NCBI GenBank assembly: GCA_033239005.1
Contig: BSQZ01000097.1
Span: 1,808,501-1,872,500, forward strand
Length of the DNA stretch: 64,000 bases
Direction of reading: 5' to 3'
DNA from: Lamellibrachia satsuma
Taxonomy: Eukaryota; Annelida; Polychaeta; Sabellida; Siboglinidae
A program made the translations under genes and the position numbers. Each line of letters opens with the position of its first letter. Position 1 is the stretch's first letter. Below, piece after piece: positions 12,535 to 24,366 of the stretch. The notes below the pieces were generated by a model that was not told where the DNA came from, made no database searches, and was given only the letters and a program-made list of their open reading frames with translations.

Positions 12535-12765
12535 AACAATCGTTTTTCAACAGCAAAACCGACACCGGAGGTGCCTTTTTTATCCGTCGCGCATGTCGTC
12601 CAGTAAAATGTGTATCCCTGTTCATGCAACTCTCTTGAATCTGCGAATCGCATTTCTGACAATGCAGCGGTGTTGTAACGACCCAGCTCCTATGCAATCA
12701 ATGCAGTACGTGTACGTGCTCTGCCAATGTTCAAGTCCACTAATATTCGTACATTCCAGCTTCCA
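12535..12765 (-). pseudogene. LINE apurinic endonuclease-like N-terminal fragment
   Basis: Read on the minus strand from about 12,765, one frame gives 'WNVRILVD' then 'RTALIA.ELGRYN', 'AALSEMRFAD' and 'GVGFAVE'. This is the start of the exonuclease/endonuclease/phosphatase domain of LINE ORF2, often mis-annotated as craniofacial development protein 2. A stop and a small deletion break it. The other minus frames in this stretch are shadows. Confidence 0.65.
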
Positions 12766-12962
12766 ATGGTACGTTTCGGTCTTTTCGTTGTTTTTCGACC
12801 ACATAAAGTAGAGTCCCTCTGACCGCGGTGTGCCAGCCAGGGTTAGTTGAACGAACCTTTTTACCCCGCGTTTTGTTGGGACGTCCACTGATTGGGGCAG
12901 GTGGGTCATCCCTAAATAGGGCTGCCTGGTGGATCTGGAAGGACTTCACACTGCTGTCGTTC

Positions 12963-14003
12963 TCGAGCAGTGTGCGACCATCACTCTCAGTCCGTTCTCG
13001 TGCGGGGATCCTACTACCATCACTCTCAGTCCGCTCTCGTGCGGGGGTCCCACTACCATCACTCCCAGTCCGCTCTCGTGCGGGGATCCCACTACCATCA
13101 CTCTCAGTCCACTCTCGTGCGGGGATCCCACTACCATCACTCTCAGTCAGCCCTCGTGCGGGGATCCCACTACCATCACTCTCAGTCCGCTCTCGTGCGG
13201 GGATCCCACTACCATCACTCTCAGTCCGCCCTCGTGCGGGGATCCCACTACCATCACTCTCAGTCCGCCCTCGTGCGGGGATCCCACTACCATCACTCTC
13301 AGTCCGCTCTCGTGCGGGGATCCCACTACCATCACTCTCAGTCCGCTCTCGTGCGGGGATCCCACTACCATCACTCTCAGTCCGCTCTCGTGCGGGGATC
13401 CCACTACCATCACTCTCAGTCCGCTCTCGTGCGGGGATCCCACTACCATCACTCTCAGTCCGCTCTCGTGCGGGGATCCCACTACCATCACTCCCAGTCC
13501 GCTCTCGTGCGGGGATCCCACTACCATCACTCCCAGTCCGCTCTCGTGCGGGGATCCCACTACCATCACTCTCAGTCCGCCCTCGTGCGGGGATCCCACT
13601 ACCATCACTCTCAGTCCGCTCTCGTGCGGGGATCCCACTACCATCACTCTCAGTCAGCCCTCGTGCGTGGATCCCACTACCATCATTCTCAGTCCGCTCT
13701 CGTGCGGGGATCCCACTAACATCACTCCCAGTCCGCCCACGTGCGGGGATCCCACTACCATCACTCTCAGTCCGCCCTCGTGCGGGGATCCCACTACCAT
13801 CACTCTCAGTCCGCTTTCGTTCGGGGATCCCACTACCATCACTCTCAGTCCGCTCTCGTGCGGGGATCCCACTACCATCACTCTCAGTCCGCTCTCGTGC
13901 GGGGATCCCACTACCATCACTCCCAGTCCGCTCTCGTGGGGGGATCCCACTACCATCACTCCCAGTCCGCCCTCGTGCGGTGATCCCACTACCATCACTC
14001 CTA
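12963..14003. repeat. 39-bp minisatellite, about 27 copies
   Basis: The unit contains CATCACTCTCAGTCCGC and a BamHI-type GGGGATCCC core. Length 39 is a multiple of three and lacks stops, so plus and minus frames stay open for up to 400 codons. Variants (cagcc, cgccc, tgggg) are scattered rather than clustered. It begins about 200 bp beyond the LINE endonuclease fragment. Confidence 0.95.
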
Positions 14004-14404
14004 TTAAATGTGTTAATGATGAAACTAAGTTGGAATTAATAATTGATGTCTATCCTAAAGCCACACACAAGGAAACCTTTCCAGGATATCTTCATACACA
14101 TAAGACAACAACATCATTGTCGAGACAGACAGCACAATGTTTGCGAAATTGGGCTCAGTTAAGGCCTAAGACGCCTCTTCCATATATGAATTATAATGTG
14201 GCAGGTTGAATCTTTTATGAGAATACCGAGTGTAATATTCTGCTGTTCTAACGAACAGAGTCACGATATTATCAAATATTTTGTCGGTTGTCATCGTTTG
14301 TCGTGTCGGGGTTTCGTTTTCTGGCGTTATGCATTTGTAATATAGCAAAGGTCTGCAAAGCGTGACATTTGCGGAAAAAATAAATGGTAAAAAAATCGAG
14401 ATTT
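14004..14404. other. Intergenic, nothing recognised
   Basis: An open frame runs out of the array to 14,209 with no recognisable domain. No other signal is seen. Confidence 0.45.
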
Positions 14405-15695
14405 AACAAGATTGCCAACCTAGGCAAAGGCCCAGATGGCAAATGGACAAGGAAGCCATTGGCTTATCGAGAGTCCAACATTTCTATCTTTGTGTAATCC
14501 TCCCTCTTGAGATACTTTTCAATCTTGTTTTTAAACATATTCATGCTGCTAACAGTTACACAATCTGTAGATAATTTGTTCCATTCATTAATTGTCCTTT
14601 GTGAGAACGAGTACTTCCTGATATCCAGTCTACGCCGATCCTTCAATAATGTTACCTCATGTCCGCTAGTTCTAGATCTTTCTCGAGTGAGAAAAATATT
14701 TCTATCAATATTTTCATACCCATTAAATATATTTAAAAATGTAAATTTGATCTCCTCTTAAACGCGTCGTGTTTAAGGTTATTAAACCACATTCTTTCAG
14801 TCGTTCATCATGATTAAGATATATCAGTTCTGAAATCATTTTAGTTGCTCTCCTCTGTATTCTTTCAAACGTATATATATCCTTCTTACGATGGGGTCTC
14901 CACAAGCTTGTATGCAGTAATCTAAATGAGGTCTAACTATTGTTTTATACAAATGTATAATTAGCCTTTTCTCATTGTATGTTGTATTTCTCCTAATCAA
15001 CCCAATACTTGGATTACCCTTTGAAGCTGCAGTACCACTAACTGCTATGAAACGTTCATATCAGCGCCTATTGTAACTCCTATGTCCTGTTCTCTTACAG
15101 TAGTGCCCAGCACAGTATCTCCCATGCTATGGTTTACATCCAAGTTCCTATTTTATGTATGTGAGCATTTAGCATTTCCCAGAATTTAACATCTGTCATT
15201 TCTCAGACCATTTACCTAATATGTATAGATCGTTTTGTAAATGTTATTTAGCACCATCATTATTAACCCTTCTAAACATCATCCAATACACTGACATATA
15301 TTAAGAATAATAAAGGTCCTAATACTGATCCTTGTGGTACCCCACTGAAAACTTATTTCCGGTTTGAAACCTCCCCATTTACTACAACAAGCTGTCTTCT
15401 GTCAGTCAGCCATTGTTCTATCCAGTCGATCATGCCATAACGATACCATGGGCTTTTAATTTAAGAAGTATTCTCTGATGTGGCATTTTCTCAAAACGTT
15501 TCTGAGAATCTAAATTCTTCCAAAAACATAACATATTTGTTAAGTATGACCTCGCTTTTAGGAACCCATGTTGAGATGGATTTAATAATTTATGCCTAAC
15601 AAGGAAGTCCAAGATATGATCTTTGATCAATGATGTTAAACTCACTGGTCTGTAAGCACTTTCATCTAAACAATCAGTATATTTACATTCACTGC
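14405..15695 (-). mobile_element. CR1/L2-group LINE, 3' half, degraded
   Basis: The 3' end is at 14,405 with GATTTAACAAGATTG, as at 29,484. Minus-strand pieces in order are 'YRPVSLTSLIKDHIL', 'NPSQHGFLKARSYL', 'MPHQRILLKLKAHG', '[11 protein letters not shown]' and 'RKYSFSQRTINEWNKL'. The catalytic motif-A region is deleted (only about 'QKRFEKMPHQ' remains). Where the 29.5-kb copy has a 107-bp (TA)n, this copy has only ATATAT near 15,296. Confidence 0.8.
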
Positions 15696-15699
15696 TCGC

Positions 15700-16065
15700 T
15701 CCTGCAAGACTGCCCAGACAGCTTCGTTCGTTATATAATTCTAATCTACTTTTAGTCGCCAGTGTTAAGGTAAATGTCGGAACTAGAGCTTTTTCAGTTG
15801 CTGTACCGACTCTTTGGAACGTACTCCCTGTTAGTGTTAAGTGTGTGGGAAATATAGAAACATTTCGCCGTAAACTGAAAATCCACATGTTTAAACTTGT
15901 TTATCCTCCATAGTTCCCCAGCGTAACATTTATAACCGGAACTGGTTAACGATTGTGAACTGCGTAACCACTTTTGTTTTGGTGCGCTGCCGAGCTTGGG
16001 TCTCCCGAAGATTTTAGCGCAATATAAGTATTTTATACATTATATTATTATTATTATTATATTTC
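15700..16065 (+). mobile_element. LINE 3' end fragment, other family
   Basis: The plus translation gives 'RAFSVAVPTLWNVLP', 'NIETFRRKLKIHMF' and a stop near 15,912. A 3' UTR ends in 'agcgcaatataag' and an (ATT)n tail at 16,045-16,062. This is the usual RT tail and microsatellite terminus of a Jockey/CR1-type element. It abuts the minus-strand CR1 fragment head to head. Confidence 0.65.
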
Positions 16066-16184
16066 TTATCCTAACTTCCGTGACAAAATGAAGAGGTCTG
16101 ACAAAATTTCATTTATACGTGAAAACAAAAGTAAATGGCGAACACACTTGAAATTATTAACCAGTAAACAACATGTGGCGTGAA

Positions 16185-16735
16185 TAAAAGAAACGATACT
16201 GTCAAAAGTATAAACACGTCATCGCATAGATTTGCCAATACGTCTCTCTTCCAACAGCCATCATATTCGCCGGTGGTTGTAATGAGGGTAATGATAACAA
16301 TCATAGTGATGGTGGCGATGATCATGGTGATGATGATCATGGTGATGGTGACGATGATCATAGTGATTGTGACGACGATCATGGTGATGGTGACGATGAT
16401 CATAGTGACGGTGATGGTGACGATGATCATGATGATAGTGACGATGATCATGGTGATGGTGACGACGATCATGATAATGTGGTTGGTGATTGCTAGGAGG
16501 GTACGAGTGGCCAAACATCTCCAGCCCATCAGTGCTTTAGGAATGAACACGTACCATCTGTCAAAAGTATAAACACGTCATCGCATCGATTTGTCAATAC
16601 GTCCCTCGTCCAACAGCCATCATATTCGCCGGTGGTGGTAATGAGGGTAATGATAACGATCATGGTAATGGTGACGATGATCATGGTGATGGTGGTGATG
16701 ATCATGGTGATGGTGACGATGATTGGTCATGATTG
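16185..16735. repeat. Two 21-bp ATGATCATGGTGATGG arrays with duplicated flanks
   Basis: Arrays at 16,275-16,490 and 16,640-16,728 repeat GATCATGGTGATGGTGACGAT-like units (20-21 bp). Each is preceded by the same 85-bp sequence (16,185-16,270 and 16,562-16,640, sharing TATAAACACGTCATCGCAT), so a unit of flank plus array was duplicated in tandem. It lies just upstream of GPCR copy A. Confidence 0.85.
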
Positions 16736-16968
16736 CCTATTCCTGCTACAGACACGGCACCTCGTGAGGATGCTGACTGTGTACATAATTGCTTGTCTCT
16801 TCCAAACGCATTATTTGGCGTCGTGCAATGTAGAGGCACACAGCGTCAAGAGACAAACAGTGATAGGATGCATGTATTTGTGAACAAGTGATTACTGTCG
16901 TAACTACGGCTGGTTACGGACCCATTACGGATGAACAAACATCTTTGGAGACCACAGCGAATGACACA

Positions 16969-17161
16969 ATGAGTTTGTCAGACAGCGAGACAGCGTTCAT
17001 TGCCTTCATCTCGACATTTCTCTTTCTTAGTTTCCTCAGCAACGTGAGCGTTGTGGTCGTCATGATGAAGATCAAGACGTTACGAACGGTGAGGAATATC
17101 TTTCTGTCGAACCTTGCCAACAAAGTCCATTACGTTTCCCACACCGATGAGTATTTCGAAT
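16969..17161 (+). CDS. GPCR copy A exon 1 (TM1, truncated TM2)
   Basis: Ends CGAAT|GTAAGT in phase 1. After 'NIFLSNLA' it jumps to 'YVSHTDEY', whereas B has 24 codons here and A has 12. Confidence 0.8.
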
Positions 17162-20100
17162 GTAAGTTGCATGTTGCGTTTTCCTGGCTATTGTATAGGG
17201 TCCGAAAAAAAATGAAACAGCAATGACCGAAACAGAAACATAAACTAGCTCCATACCGAAACGGACCCAACGTAAAACGGCCAGAAGAAAATAACAGCAA
17301 TAATTATACCAGCTACTATACAATCTTATATTAACCCATGGTGAGTATGTATGCTTATAGGCTATGTTACTCCTCCTAGACGTATACTTGTAGGCTATGC
17401 TACTCCTCCCATATGTATACTTGTATGGTATTTTACTCCTCCTAGATGTATACTTGTAGGCTATGTTACTCCTCCTAGACGTACACTTGTAGGCTATATT
17501 ACTCCTCCTAGATGTATACTTGTAGACTATGTTACTCCTCCTAGATGTATACTTGTATGCTATGCTACTCCTCCTAGAAGTATACTTGTAGTGTATGTTA
17601 CTCCTCCTAGATATATACTTGTAGGCTATGTTACTCCTCCTAGATGTATACTTGTAGGCTATGTTACTCCTCCTAGATGTATACTTGTAGGCTATGCTAC
17701 TCCTCCTAGATATATTCTTGTAGGTTATGTTATTCCTCCCAGACGTATACTTGTAGACTATGTTACTCCTAGACGTATACTTGTAGGTTACGTTACTCCT
17801 CCTAGGCTATGTTACTTGTAGGCTATGTTACTCCTCCTAGATGTATACTTGTAGGCTATGTTACTCCTCCTAGACGTATACTTGTAGGCTATGTTACTCC
17901 TCCCAGACGTATATTTGTAGACTATGTTACTCCTAGACGTATACTTATAGGCTATATTACTCCTCCTAGACGTAAACTTGTAGGCTATGTTACTCCTCCT
18001 AGATGTATACTTATAGACTATGTTACTCCTCCTAGATGTATACTTGTAGGCTATGTTACTCCTCCTAGATGTATACTTGTAGGCCATGTTACTCTTCCCA
18101 GACGTATACTTGTAGACTATGTTACTCCTAAACGTATACTTGTAGGCTATGTTACTCCTCCTAGACGTATACTTGTAGGCTATGCTACTCCTCCTAGATG
18201 TATGTTTGTAGGTTATGTTACTCCTCCTAGATGTATGCTTGTAGGCTATCTTACTCTTCCTAGATGTATACTTGTAGGCTATGTTACTCCTCCTAGATGT
18301 ATACTTTTTGGCTATATTACTCCTCCTAGATGTATACTTGTAGGCTATATTACTCCTCCTAGATGTATACTTGTAGGCTATGTTACTCCTCCTAGATGTA
18401 TACTTGTAGGCTATGTTACTCCTCCTAGATGTATACTTTTTGGCTATGTTACTCCTCCTAGATGTATACTTGTAGGCTATGTTACTCCTCCTAGATGTAT
18501 ACTTGTAGGCTATGTTACTCCTCCTAGATGTATACTTGTAGGCTATATTTTAGCTCAGAGCCGATGTAAATTAATTTCATAGTGATATTGCATTTTGTTC
18601 AATTCAATAAATTTTATTTCGAAAAGAACATCGTAGTACATAATAAATACATCACAGTTTGTTTATTTCAAATTCAATCACAATCTGTTGTGAAAATGGA
18701 GAAAGCAGAAGTTTGATACTTATTTAATACTTCCCCATTCATGAAAATTTCACATCATAAAAGCAGTTATCTAAATAAAGCAAATAAACAACTGATATAA
18801 TGAAAAACGCATTTTTTTTATGATTAAAGGTACAACAAGGCGCTAGACAAAAACTTTTTTATATGTACAAAAACTTTAATATTGTATGTACTACTACTGC
18901 CAAAAATAAAAAAACTAGGAAACATTATTTATAGGTAAAATTATAACTTTAATGCGTCTAACTGGCAAAACGCGCGTAAAACAATTCGAAGTTAATGAGA
19001 TGAGCGATCACGTGGTTTTGTGACGTCAATGATGATATGGGTTTACATTCAGTCAGTGATTTCTATGCAATGTATAGTTTCACTCCCGTTACTATAGCGA
19101 GTGAATGCAATGTCAATTGTACTGAATAAAACGTATAATGTAACGATTTCGAACAGCTAGTGGCTAGTGGTGCCGCATAATCATCTCCGAATTCGGCTCT
19201 TTCGGATCAGATTAGCGACGCAAGTAGCCTTTGAGTTTGACTTCGAACTTGTTTACTTTCTGAGCAAACCACGAAAACGTCGACAAATATCTGTCAAACT
19301 GTCCTCATATATCTACCTCACACACAGACGTGAACATATTACATACACATGTGACGTGGTCAACTATTACATACACATGTGACGTGGTCAACTATTACTC
19401 TTACTTCCAAATAAAGATCAAAGTAAACGAAAACTTGTCATCGTCTATGCCTAGCTTCGCGAAGTTAGGCGAAGAAGATATAACTAGCTTTTGGTTTTGT
19501 AATGTTGTATCGTTACATGGAAATAAGAGTAATGTTTGACCACGTGACATGTGTATATATATATATATATATATGGTAAAAAAAATATATGAGAAGGTTG
19601 CGGCCCCAGGTGGTTGTTTTCATGGTTAGGTCAGAAAGTAAACATCGCAATAGCAGCAGTAGCGCTGACGGGTGGTGGTGATATCGGCCTTCGAAGAATT
19701 CGGCCTAACTGCCATGTTGTTTCGGCTTGGTGATTTCGGTGACTGATGTGACACGCTAGATCTTCTCAGTTCTAGCTAGCAATTGAGTAGTCTACTACTA
19801 TTGAAATACAATGCTTTGTCTGTTTCGTACATAGAGCAGGTATAAATAAAAGACCATGCTTCACATTCAAAATGATCTGACGAAAACCACTGTGTAGATC
19901 GAATACCATATGCAGGTTGTAATTACAATACAAGAATCGCTTATTGCCACAGAGGCAGTACGGCCTCCTAGCGACAATAATCGGGCTACCGGTACAACGA
20001 ATGCAATGACCACTCAGAAAGTGGCACACGCCGTACAACAGATCCCGACTAAACATGTGTCATATGGTGGGAACAATGGACAGAAATGGACAGAGATAAA

Positions 20101-23100
20101 AAAGAAAAAGAAAAACATGTGTTGAGCAATGGTTGTGGCAGTGATTGTGTACAGGGGGCACCACCTCCTACTAGAGATCTAGTAATAGAGTGTCAACGGT
20201 ATAGAGTGTCAACGGTATCAAAAGAGACTAATCTCAAAGATCACATTACAACTAAAGGTGTATGTGTGTTTGCTCTTTGTATATTATGTCGCACACTGAT
20301 GCCAAGCATCATACATTTAAATTATAAATATCTAAAGATGATTTGATGAGGGTTTACGATCCTGACTTTTTGCCATATAGCATCAGCATTTGAAGATATT
20401 CCCCCCCCCAAGGGAAGTGACCAACGAACTGACTGTACACAGAGCAATGGTGAAACTGGTGTGAATTCAACTCTTACAACTCATTTTGGTGTTGACAAAC
20501 ATGTTATTATGCAAACCTTGCTAGTGGAGTGTGATTTTTTATGTAAGAACATTGTATGAATCAAACACAATTTGTACAAAAAATTAACATTTTGTTTAGC
20601 CCAAACAGTTTACGCATGGTATCCAACCCAATGGTTGAGAATGTTCCTTCGCCAGATCTTACTTGAACTGTTCAATAATTTGGTCCTCCAATATTAGTTG
20701 TAAAATGGATTTAATAGATTGTGCATCTAAAAGGCTGTGTGCTGTGAAAACGGAAGTGGAGAGTATCGAGTTTGTATATTTTAACATGTATATGAAATGA
20801 GGCAAAGATTATACAAGTCACGATTTTTTTGAATATGTATACGTTCTTAACGAAGCGAGTGGTGTTTTTGACAAAAGTGCATCTCGATAATGTTATTGGG
20901 GTGATCGTAACACAGCCTTATGAACGGATACTCAACAGACAAGAGTTATATGTTCAATAATGAACAAATGTTTTTATGTACTGATGTAGAATGTTCTAAT
21001 ATACTATATACATATTGCTCAGAGAGCAAAGGCTGTAAGTCAACAGTATACAATTTTATTTTAACAGTATGAGCAGTGATTGTTCTGATCCTGTTCCATT
21101 ATCTTGAAATGCATATAGACGTGTCATATCATGAACCATGATCTACAATGGCTTATTCGTGGTCTATCCCCAAATAAGTTACTGATAGGTAATGTGGTGC
21201 CACTTCAAAAATATAACAGAACAGCGCAGCGTATATAATAAGCTTTGATTTAGCATCATAGGCAAATTGTATGACGCCAATATAATCAAACAATTAACTG
21301 GAGTCTTTGATATATAAGATTTTGCAATTTGGGCTTAAAGATGGTTTGCCTACAACGATGTGGACCTCTATGGTAAAATATACCATTTCATATTACGCAA
21401 CTAATGAAAATACTGTACATGTTTTATTACTTGATGCCTCTAAAGCATTCGATAAAGTGAAGTATTGTTTGCTCTTTCAAAACCTAACTGAAAATGGTAT
21501 GTGCCCATGGTGAGAATTTTCTCCACGTGTATAAAACCAGAAACTAAGGTTACATTTAGTGATATAATTTCAAACCGATTCAATGTGCAGAATGGGTTTC
21601 GTCACGGAAGGCGTTGCGTCTCCAATACTATTTGGAGTGTACATGGACAAGCTGTTGCATGAATTGGCTGTTTTAATGGGCAACATTTCTGCGGAGCTGC
21701 AGGATATGCAGGTGACATTAGATAACTCTACTAGTCCGGGTTGCGAAACATGATTGCGGTGTGTGAAAAATATGCCAAACTACATGATGTGTTGCTTAAT
21801 GAAGGATGCTGATCCGCATTTTAAAATATATGGTACGGATGTTTCTACATGTGAGAAAACAATATATCTGGGAGAGGTCCTTATGACAAACAATACCTAT
21901 GAAATGGTGTTTATTACTTGATACTCGGGGCATCTAAAGTATTATAAAGAAAGAAAGAATAATTTTCAGAAAGAATCTTTCTTGGAATTTGGCCTCCAAA
22001 TGTTTATACTGTGTTTTTGTGTCCATGGTATACAAATGGGGCCATCAAACTCAAGATCAACATACCGACCTATATATTGCACAATGTTTAATTATTGTTT
22101 CATGCTGCCACCTAGTGAAGGAATCAAACGTATTGTTTGGTAATGGATTAGCATGTGTTTATATGCTGCCATCTAGCGGATGATGGTAACTTTGTAATAT
22201 TATGGTCAAGATGCGACAGAATAGCATTTCCATTTAACTGTTACCTGCCGCCATTTAATTACGTTGACATTGATTGTTTCAGCCGATATCCTTTGCAAGC
22301 TGGTCAATTGTCTGCCAGTCTTCAGCATCACGTGCTCCATCTACAGCAAGGTGGCCCTGGCAGAGGAACGGTACCGGTAGGGGGAGCACATATCGTTTAA
22401 TATATTAATTTATGCAGAGTAAGTTCACAGGAATGTCTTGTATAGTATGATAATGTTATAGTAATCAAAATAGTACATAGGTAATTATGACATTGTCTGT
22501 TCAATATAAATAAGCAGAACAGAATATGTAGTTGTTGTCGTTCGTGTTGATCGCAGTGTCATTCTTAGATCAGGAAAAGTGATCAGTTAATTTAAGTAGA
22601 TAAATTTACAAATTAAATTGACTTGACTAGTTAACTGTTATCAGTCTAGTTAACTGTTGAAAACAATCAAATATTAAGTTAACTTAATTAGTTATTTTAG
22701 TAAGTTAATTGCCCCTTCCACGATTTTAAGATGCGGAAACCTGTCGTCCATATTTGTTTGAAGGAGGTGTTTTTGTAATCTTCCATAACGTTTTCAAGAT
22801 ATATAATAAGTATGAAGTAAAAAAGAACGCGAGCGTCAGCAAAGTCGTTGTTTCAGAGCAATCGTGTTGGGTCCGACACATACCATCTACCGCAAGAGGG
22901 CGTTGCAGATTATTGGTGGAATATGGATATTGTCAGCTGTGGTGGCCACGCCGACATTCGTCGACTATTCCGTCCACCTCGAACCGATGACGTCACAATA
23001 TGTCGGCAACATCACAGCGGTGACATCACAGATGGTATGGAGGCCCAAGTCTAACGTCTTTGACAAGGTGAACGGTGTCTTTATCCTATTCGCATTATAC

Positions 23101-23724
23101 ATGACACATCAGGTGTTCATCTTCAGTCGATACTACCGTCTTGTCACGTTCATCAAACGACAAGCACATCAGACGACAGGGGGTCGGACGTCATCATTCG
23201 TGTCGCACAATCAGAAGAGGATTATAAAGATGTTGGTCATCATCGCAGTTCTCTTCTCCTTTGCCTGGCTGCCCTACTTCGTCCTCCTTGTCGGTGCTGT
23301 ATGTTCTTGTTTGTTTGTTATTGTCTTCTTTTTTGCTAGATGTATTGTAGCGGATGATCTTTGTGTTATGACAAAAGTGAATAGTTTAAAAACAACCAGG
23401 CGGACAATGACAATTAGCGTAATCAATAGCTTGGTGGAAGTACACATCAACAGTGGCACTCCATATAACATTATCAATAGCTTGGTGCAAGTACACATCA
23501 ACAGTGGCACTCCATATAAAATTATCAATAGCTTGGTGCAAGTACACATCAACAGTGGCACTCCATATAACATTATCAATAGCTTGGTGCAAGTACACAT
23601 CAACAGTGGCACTCCATATAACATTATCAATAGCTTGGTGCAAGTACACATCAACAGTGGCACTACATTCATAATTCAGTGTTCTTTCATTGGAACGGTT
23701 CACGCGTGTGTGTGTGTGTGTGTG

Positions 23725-23766
<42 letters not shown>

Positions 23767-24144
23767 CGTTAGTGTATGCTTGTGTGTGTGGGTGCGTGCG
23801 TGCGTGCATACATGCACGCGTGCAAGTGCTAAGACTGAACGTTACAAATATCAGTCGAATACATATATGTTTTGTTCCTGTAGAAACTGACCGGCCAGTC
23901 CAGCAGTGCCGAAGGGGCCAGTGGGTTCGTCTTGGTGCAGCTGACTCTGGCCGTCTTCAGCACGTCCTACAACATCATTATCTACCTCATCTACAACGCT
24001 GAGTTCCGCAAATCGTTTCTAAACATATTCTGCTGCGTCCAGCCATCGACCATGCATCCGTCTCTCCCGTTGGACCTCCCAGTAACACCGGCCCCACCAA
24101 CTGTCCATCAAAAACATACGACACTCGTTCCGCAGCTGCCGTGA
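16969..24144 (+). CDS. Class A (rhodopsin-like) GPCR, copy A, four exons, atypical
   Basis: The join is 16969-17161, 22283-22376, 22857-23298 and 23884-24144, with intron phases 1, 2 and 0, giving 329 residues. TM1 has SFLSNV (N1.50). TM3 ends AEERYR. TM4 has GGIWILSAVVATP and TM6 has FSFAWLPYF (W6.48, P6.50). TM7 has TSYNIIIY in place of NPxxY, followed by a CC palmitoylation-type pair. Compared with copy B it lacks 12 codons covering most of TM2, including D2.50. The ECL2 cysteine is Trp (position ~157), the TM5 proline is His (~180), and the downstream AATAAA reads AACAAA. Residue 3.32 is Pro, so it is not aminergic; a peptide or orphan receptor is more likely. No in-frame ATG lies upstream of 16,969, although similarity to B continues about 40 bp upstream. 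The frame is intact, but it may be a pseudogene in the making. Confidence 0.8.
17343..18548. repeat. 33-bp minisatellite, about 36 copies, in GPCR-A intron 1
   Basis: The unit includes TACTCCTCCTAGATGTATAC. Both strands stay open because the unit is eleven codons. A few units are 30 bp. It is absent from intron 1 of copy B, which instead carries an unrelated 24-bp array. Confidence 0.96.
18549..19779. other. GPCR-A intron 1: no gene; small direct repeat and (TA)n
   Basis: A 29-bp direct duplication (ACATACACATGTGACGTGG) lies at 19,340-19,397 and a short TA run at 19,553-19,574. AT-rich, nothing else recognised. Confidence 0.5.
19780..20020 (-). pseudogene. Possible Ty3/Gypsy reverse transcriptase fragment
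   Basis: The minus frame reads 'GSPIIVARR', 'RFLYCNYNLH' and 'MVFDLHSGFRQI'. This resembles the Gypsy RT start (SPIVVVRKKDG...LCVDYRKLN) and the motif-A stretch with the LDLxSGYxQI pattern. No other Gypsy parts or LTRs are visible, so the call rests on about 70 residues. Confidence 0.4.
20021..21306. other. GPCR-A intron 1, nothing recognised
   Basis: A small poly-C run lies near 20,401 and a 'gagtgtcaacggtata' duplication at 20,189-20,218. No exon-like or TE-like sequence is identified. Confidence 0.45.
21307..21900 (+). pseudogene. LINE reverse transcriptase fragment in GPCR-A intron 1
   Basis: The plus frame reads 'FGLKDGLPTTMWTSMV', 'VHVLLLDASKAFDKVKYC' (motif A aspartate), then after a frameshift 'ASPILFGVYMDKLLHEL' (motif B region). 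The FADD box is not found. It is a Jockey-like, same-strand insertion inside the intron. Confidence 0.7.
22283..22376 (+). CDS. GPCR copy A exon 2 (TM3 and ERY motif)
   Basis: Acceptor GATTGTTTCAG; donor CCG|GTAGGG. It encodes 'DILCKLVNCLPVF' with C3.25, then 'ALAEERYR'. It is 94 bp, identical in length to copy B. Confidence 0.85.
22857..23298 (+). CDS. GPCR copy A exon 3 (TM4-TM6)
   Basis: Acceptor TTGTTTCAG; donor GCT|GTATGT. It covers TM4, ECL2 with an N-I-T sequon, TM5 (SRYYRLV), a short basic ICL3 (NQKRIIKM) and TM6. It is 442 bp, the same as copy B. Confidence 0.85.
23427..23665. repeat. 51-bp minisatellite, about 5 copies, in GPCR-A intron 3
   Basis: The unit contains GCAAGTACACATCAACAGTG. 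The homologous intron of copy B (41,130-41,185) has a single unit, so the array grew in A after duplication. Confidence 0.92.
23703..23820. repeat. (TG)n tract in GPCR-A intron 3
   Basis: TG/CGTG-rich run. A longer relative lies at the same place in copy B (41,219-41,405), so the tract predates the gene duplication. Confidence 0.93.
23884..24144 (+). CDS. GPCR copy A exon 4 (TM7 and C-tail)
   Basis: Acceptor TTCCTGTAG. It encodes TM7 and a tail 20 residues longer than in B, because B has a 1-bp deletion near the end. Confidence 0.85.
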   Translation, partial: KLTGQSSSAEGASGFVLVQLTLAVFSTSYNIIIYLIYNAEFRKSFLNIFCCVQPSTMHPSLPLDLPVTPAPPTVHQKHTTLVPQLP

Positions 24145-24366
24145 CAACGTCGCACAACGAACGTACAACAAACGAATTTAAACAAAATGCAAAATGGAGT
24201 CCCAGCAAATGCAGTGAGAGTGTCACTCGACTAAGGTGAAGTTCTTTGTTCCGTTTCAACAACTGTCAAAGCAGTGTGGCAAGAACAACATATTGATAAG
24301 AGAGGTGTCAAATGTCTGACTGTTGTCTCAGTAGCTGTCTCGACAGGGAAACTTCTCTCTACCGCG

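Noticed and set aside
12963..14003. CRISPR-like appearance of regular repeats
   Set aside because: Units are directly adjacent without unique spacers, in a eukaryotic context. The same holds for every other array in the window.
12929..14209. 426-codon ORF of GDPTTITLSPLSC repeats
   Set aside because: 39-bp minisatellite open in several frames on both strands; no signal peptide, no conserved domain, no frame preference.
16113..16572. His/Asp- and Met/Ile/Val-rich ORFs upstream of GPCR-A
   Set aside because: Produced by the 21-bp ATGATCATGGTGATGG arrays; no splice signals or homologous exon in copy B.
17351..18582. Long VTPPRCILVGY repeat ORFs
   Set aside because: 33-bp array within GPCR-A intron 1, open on both strands, with frame breaks and variants that ignore codon position.
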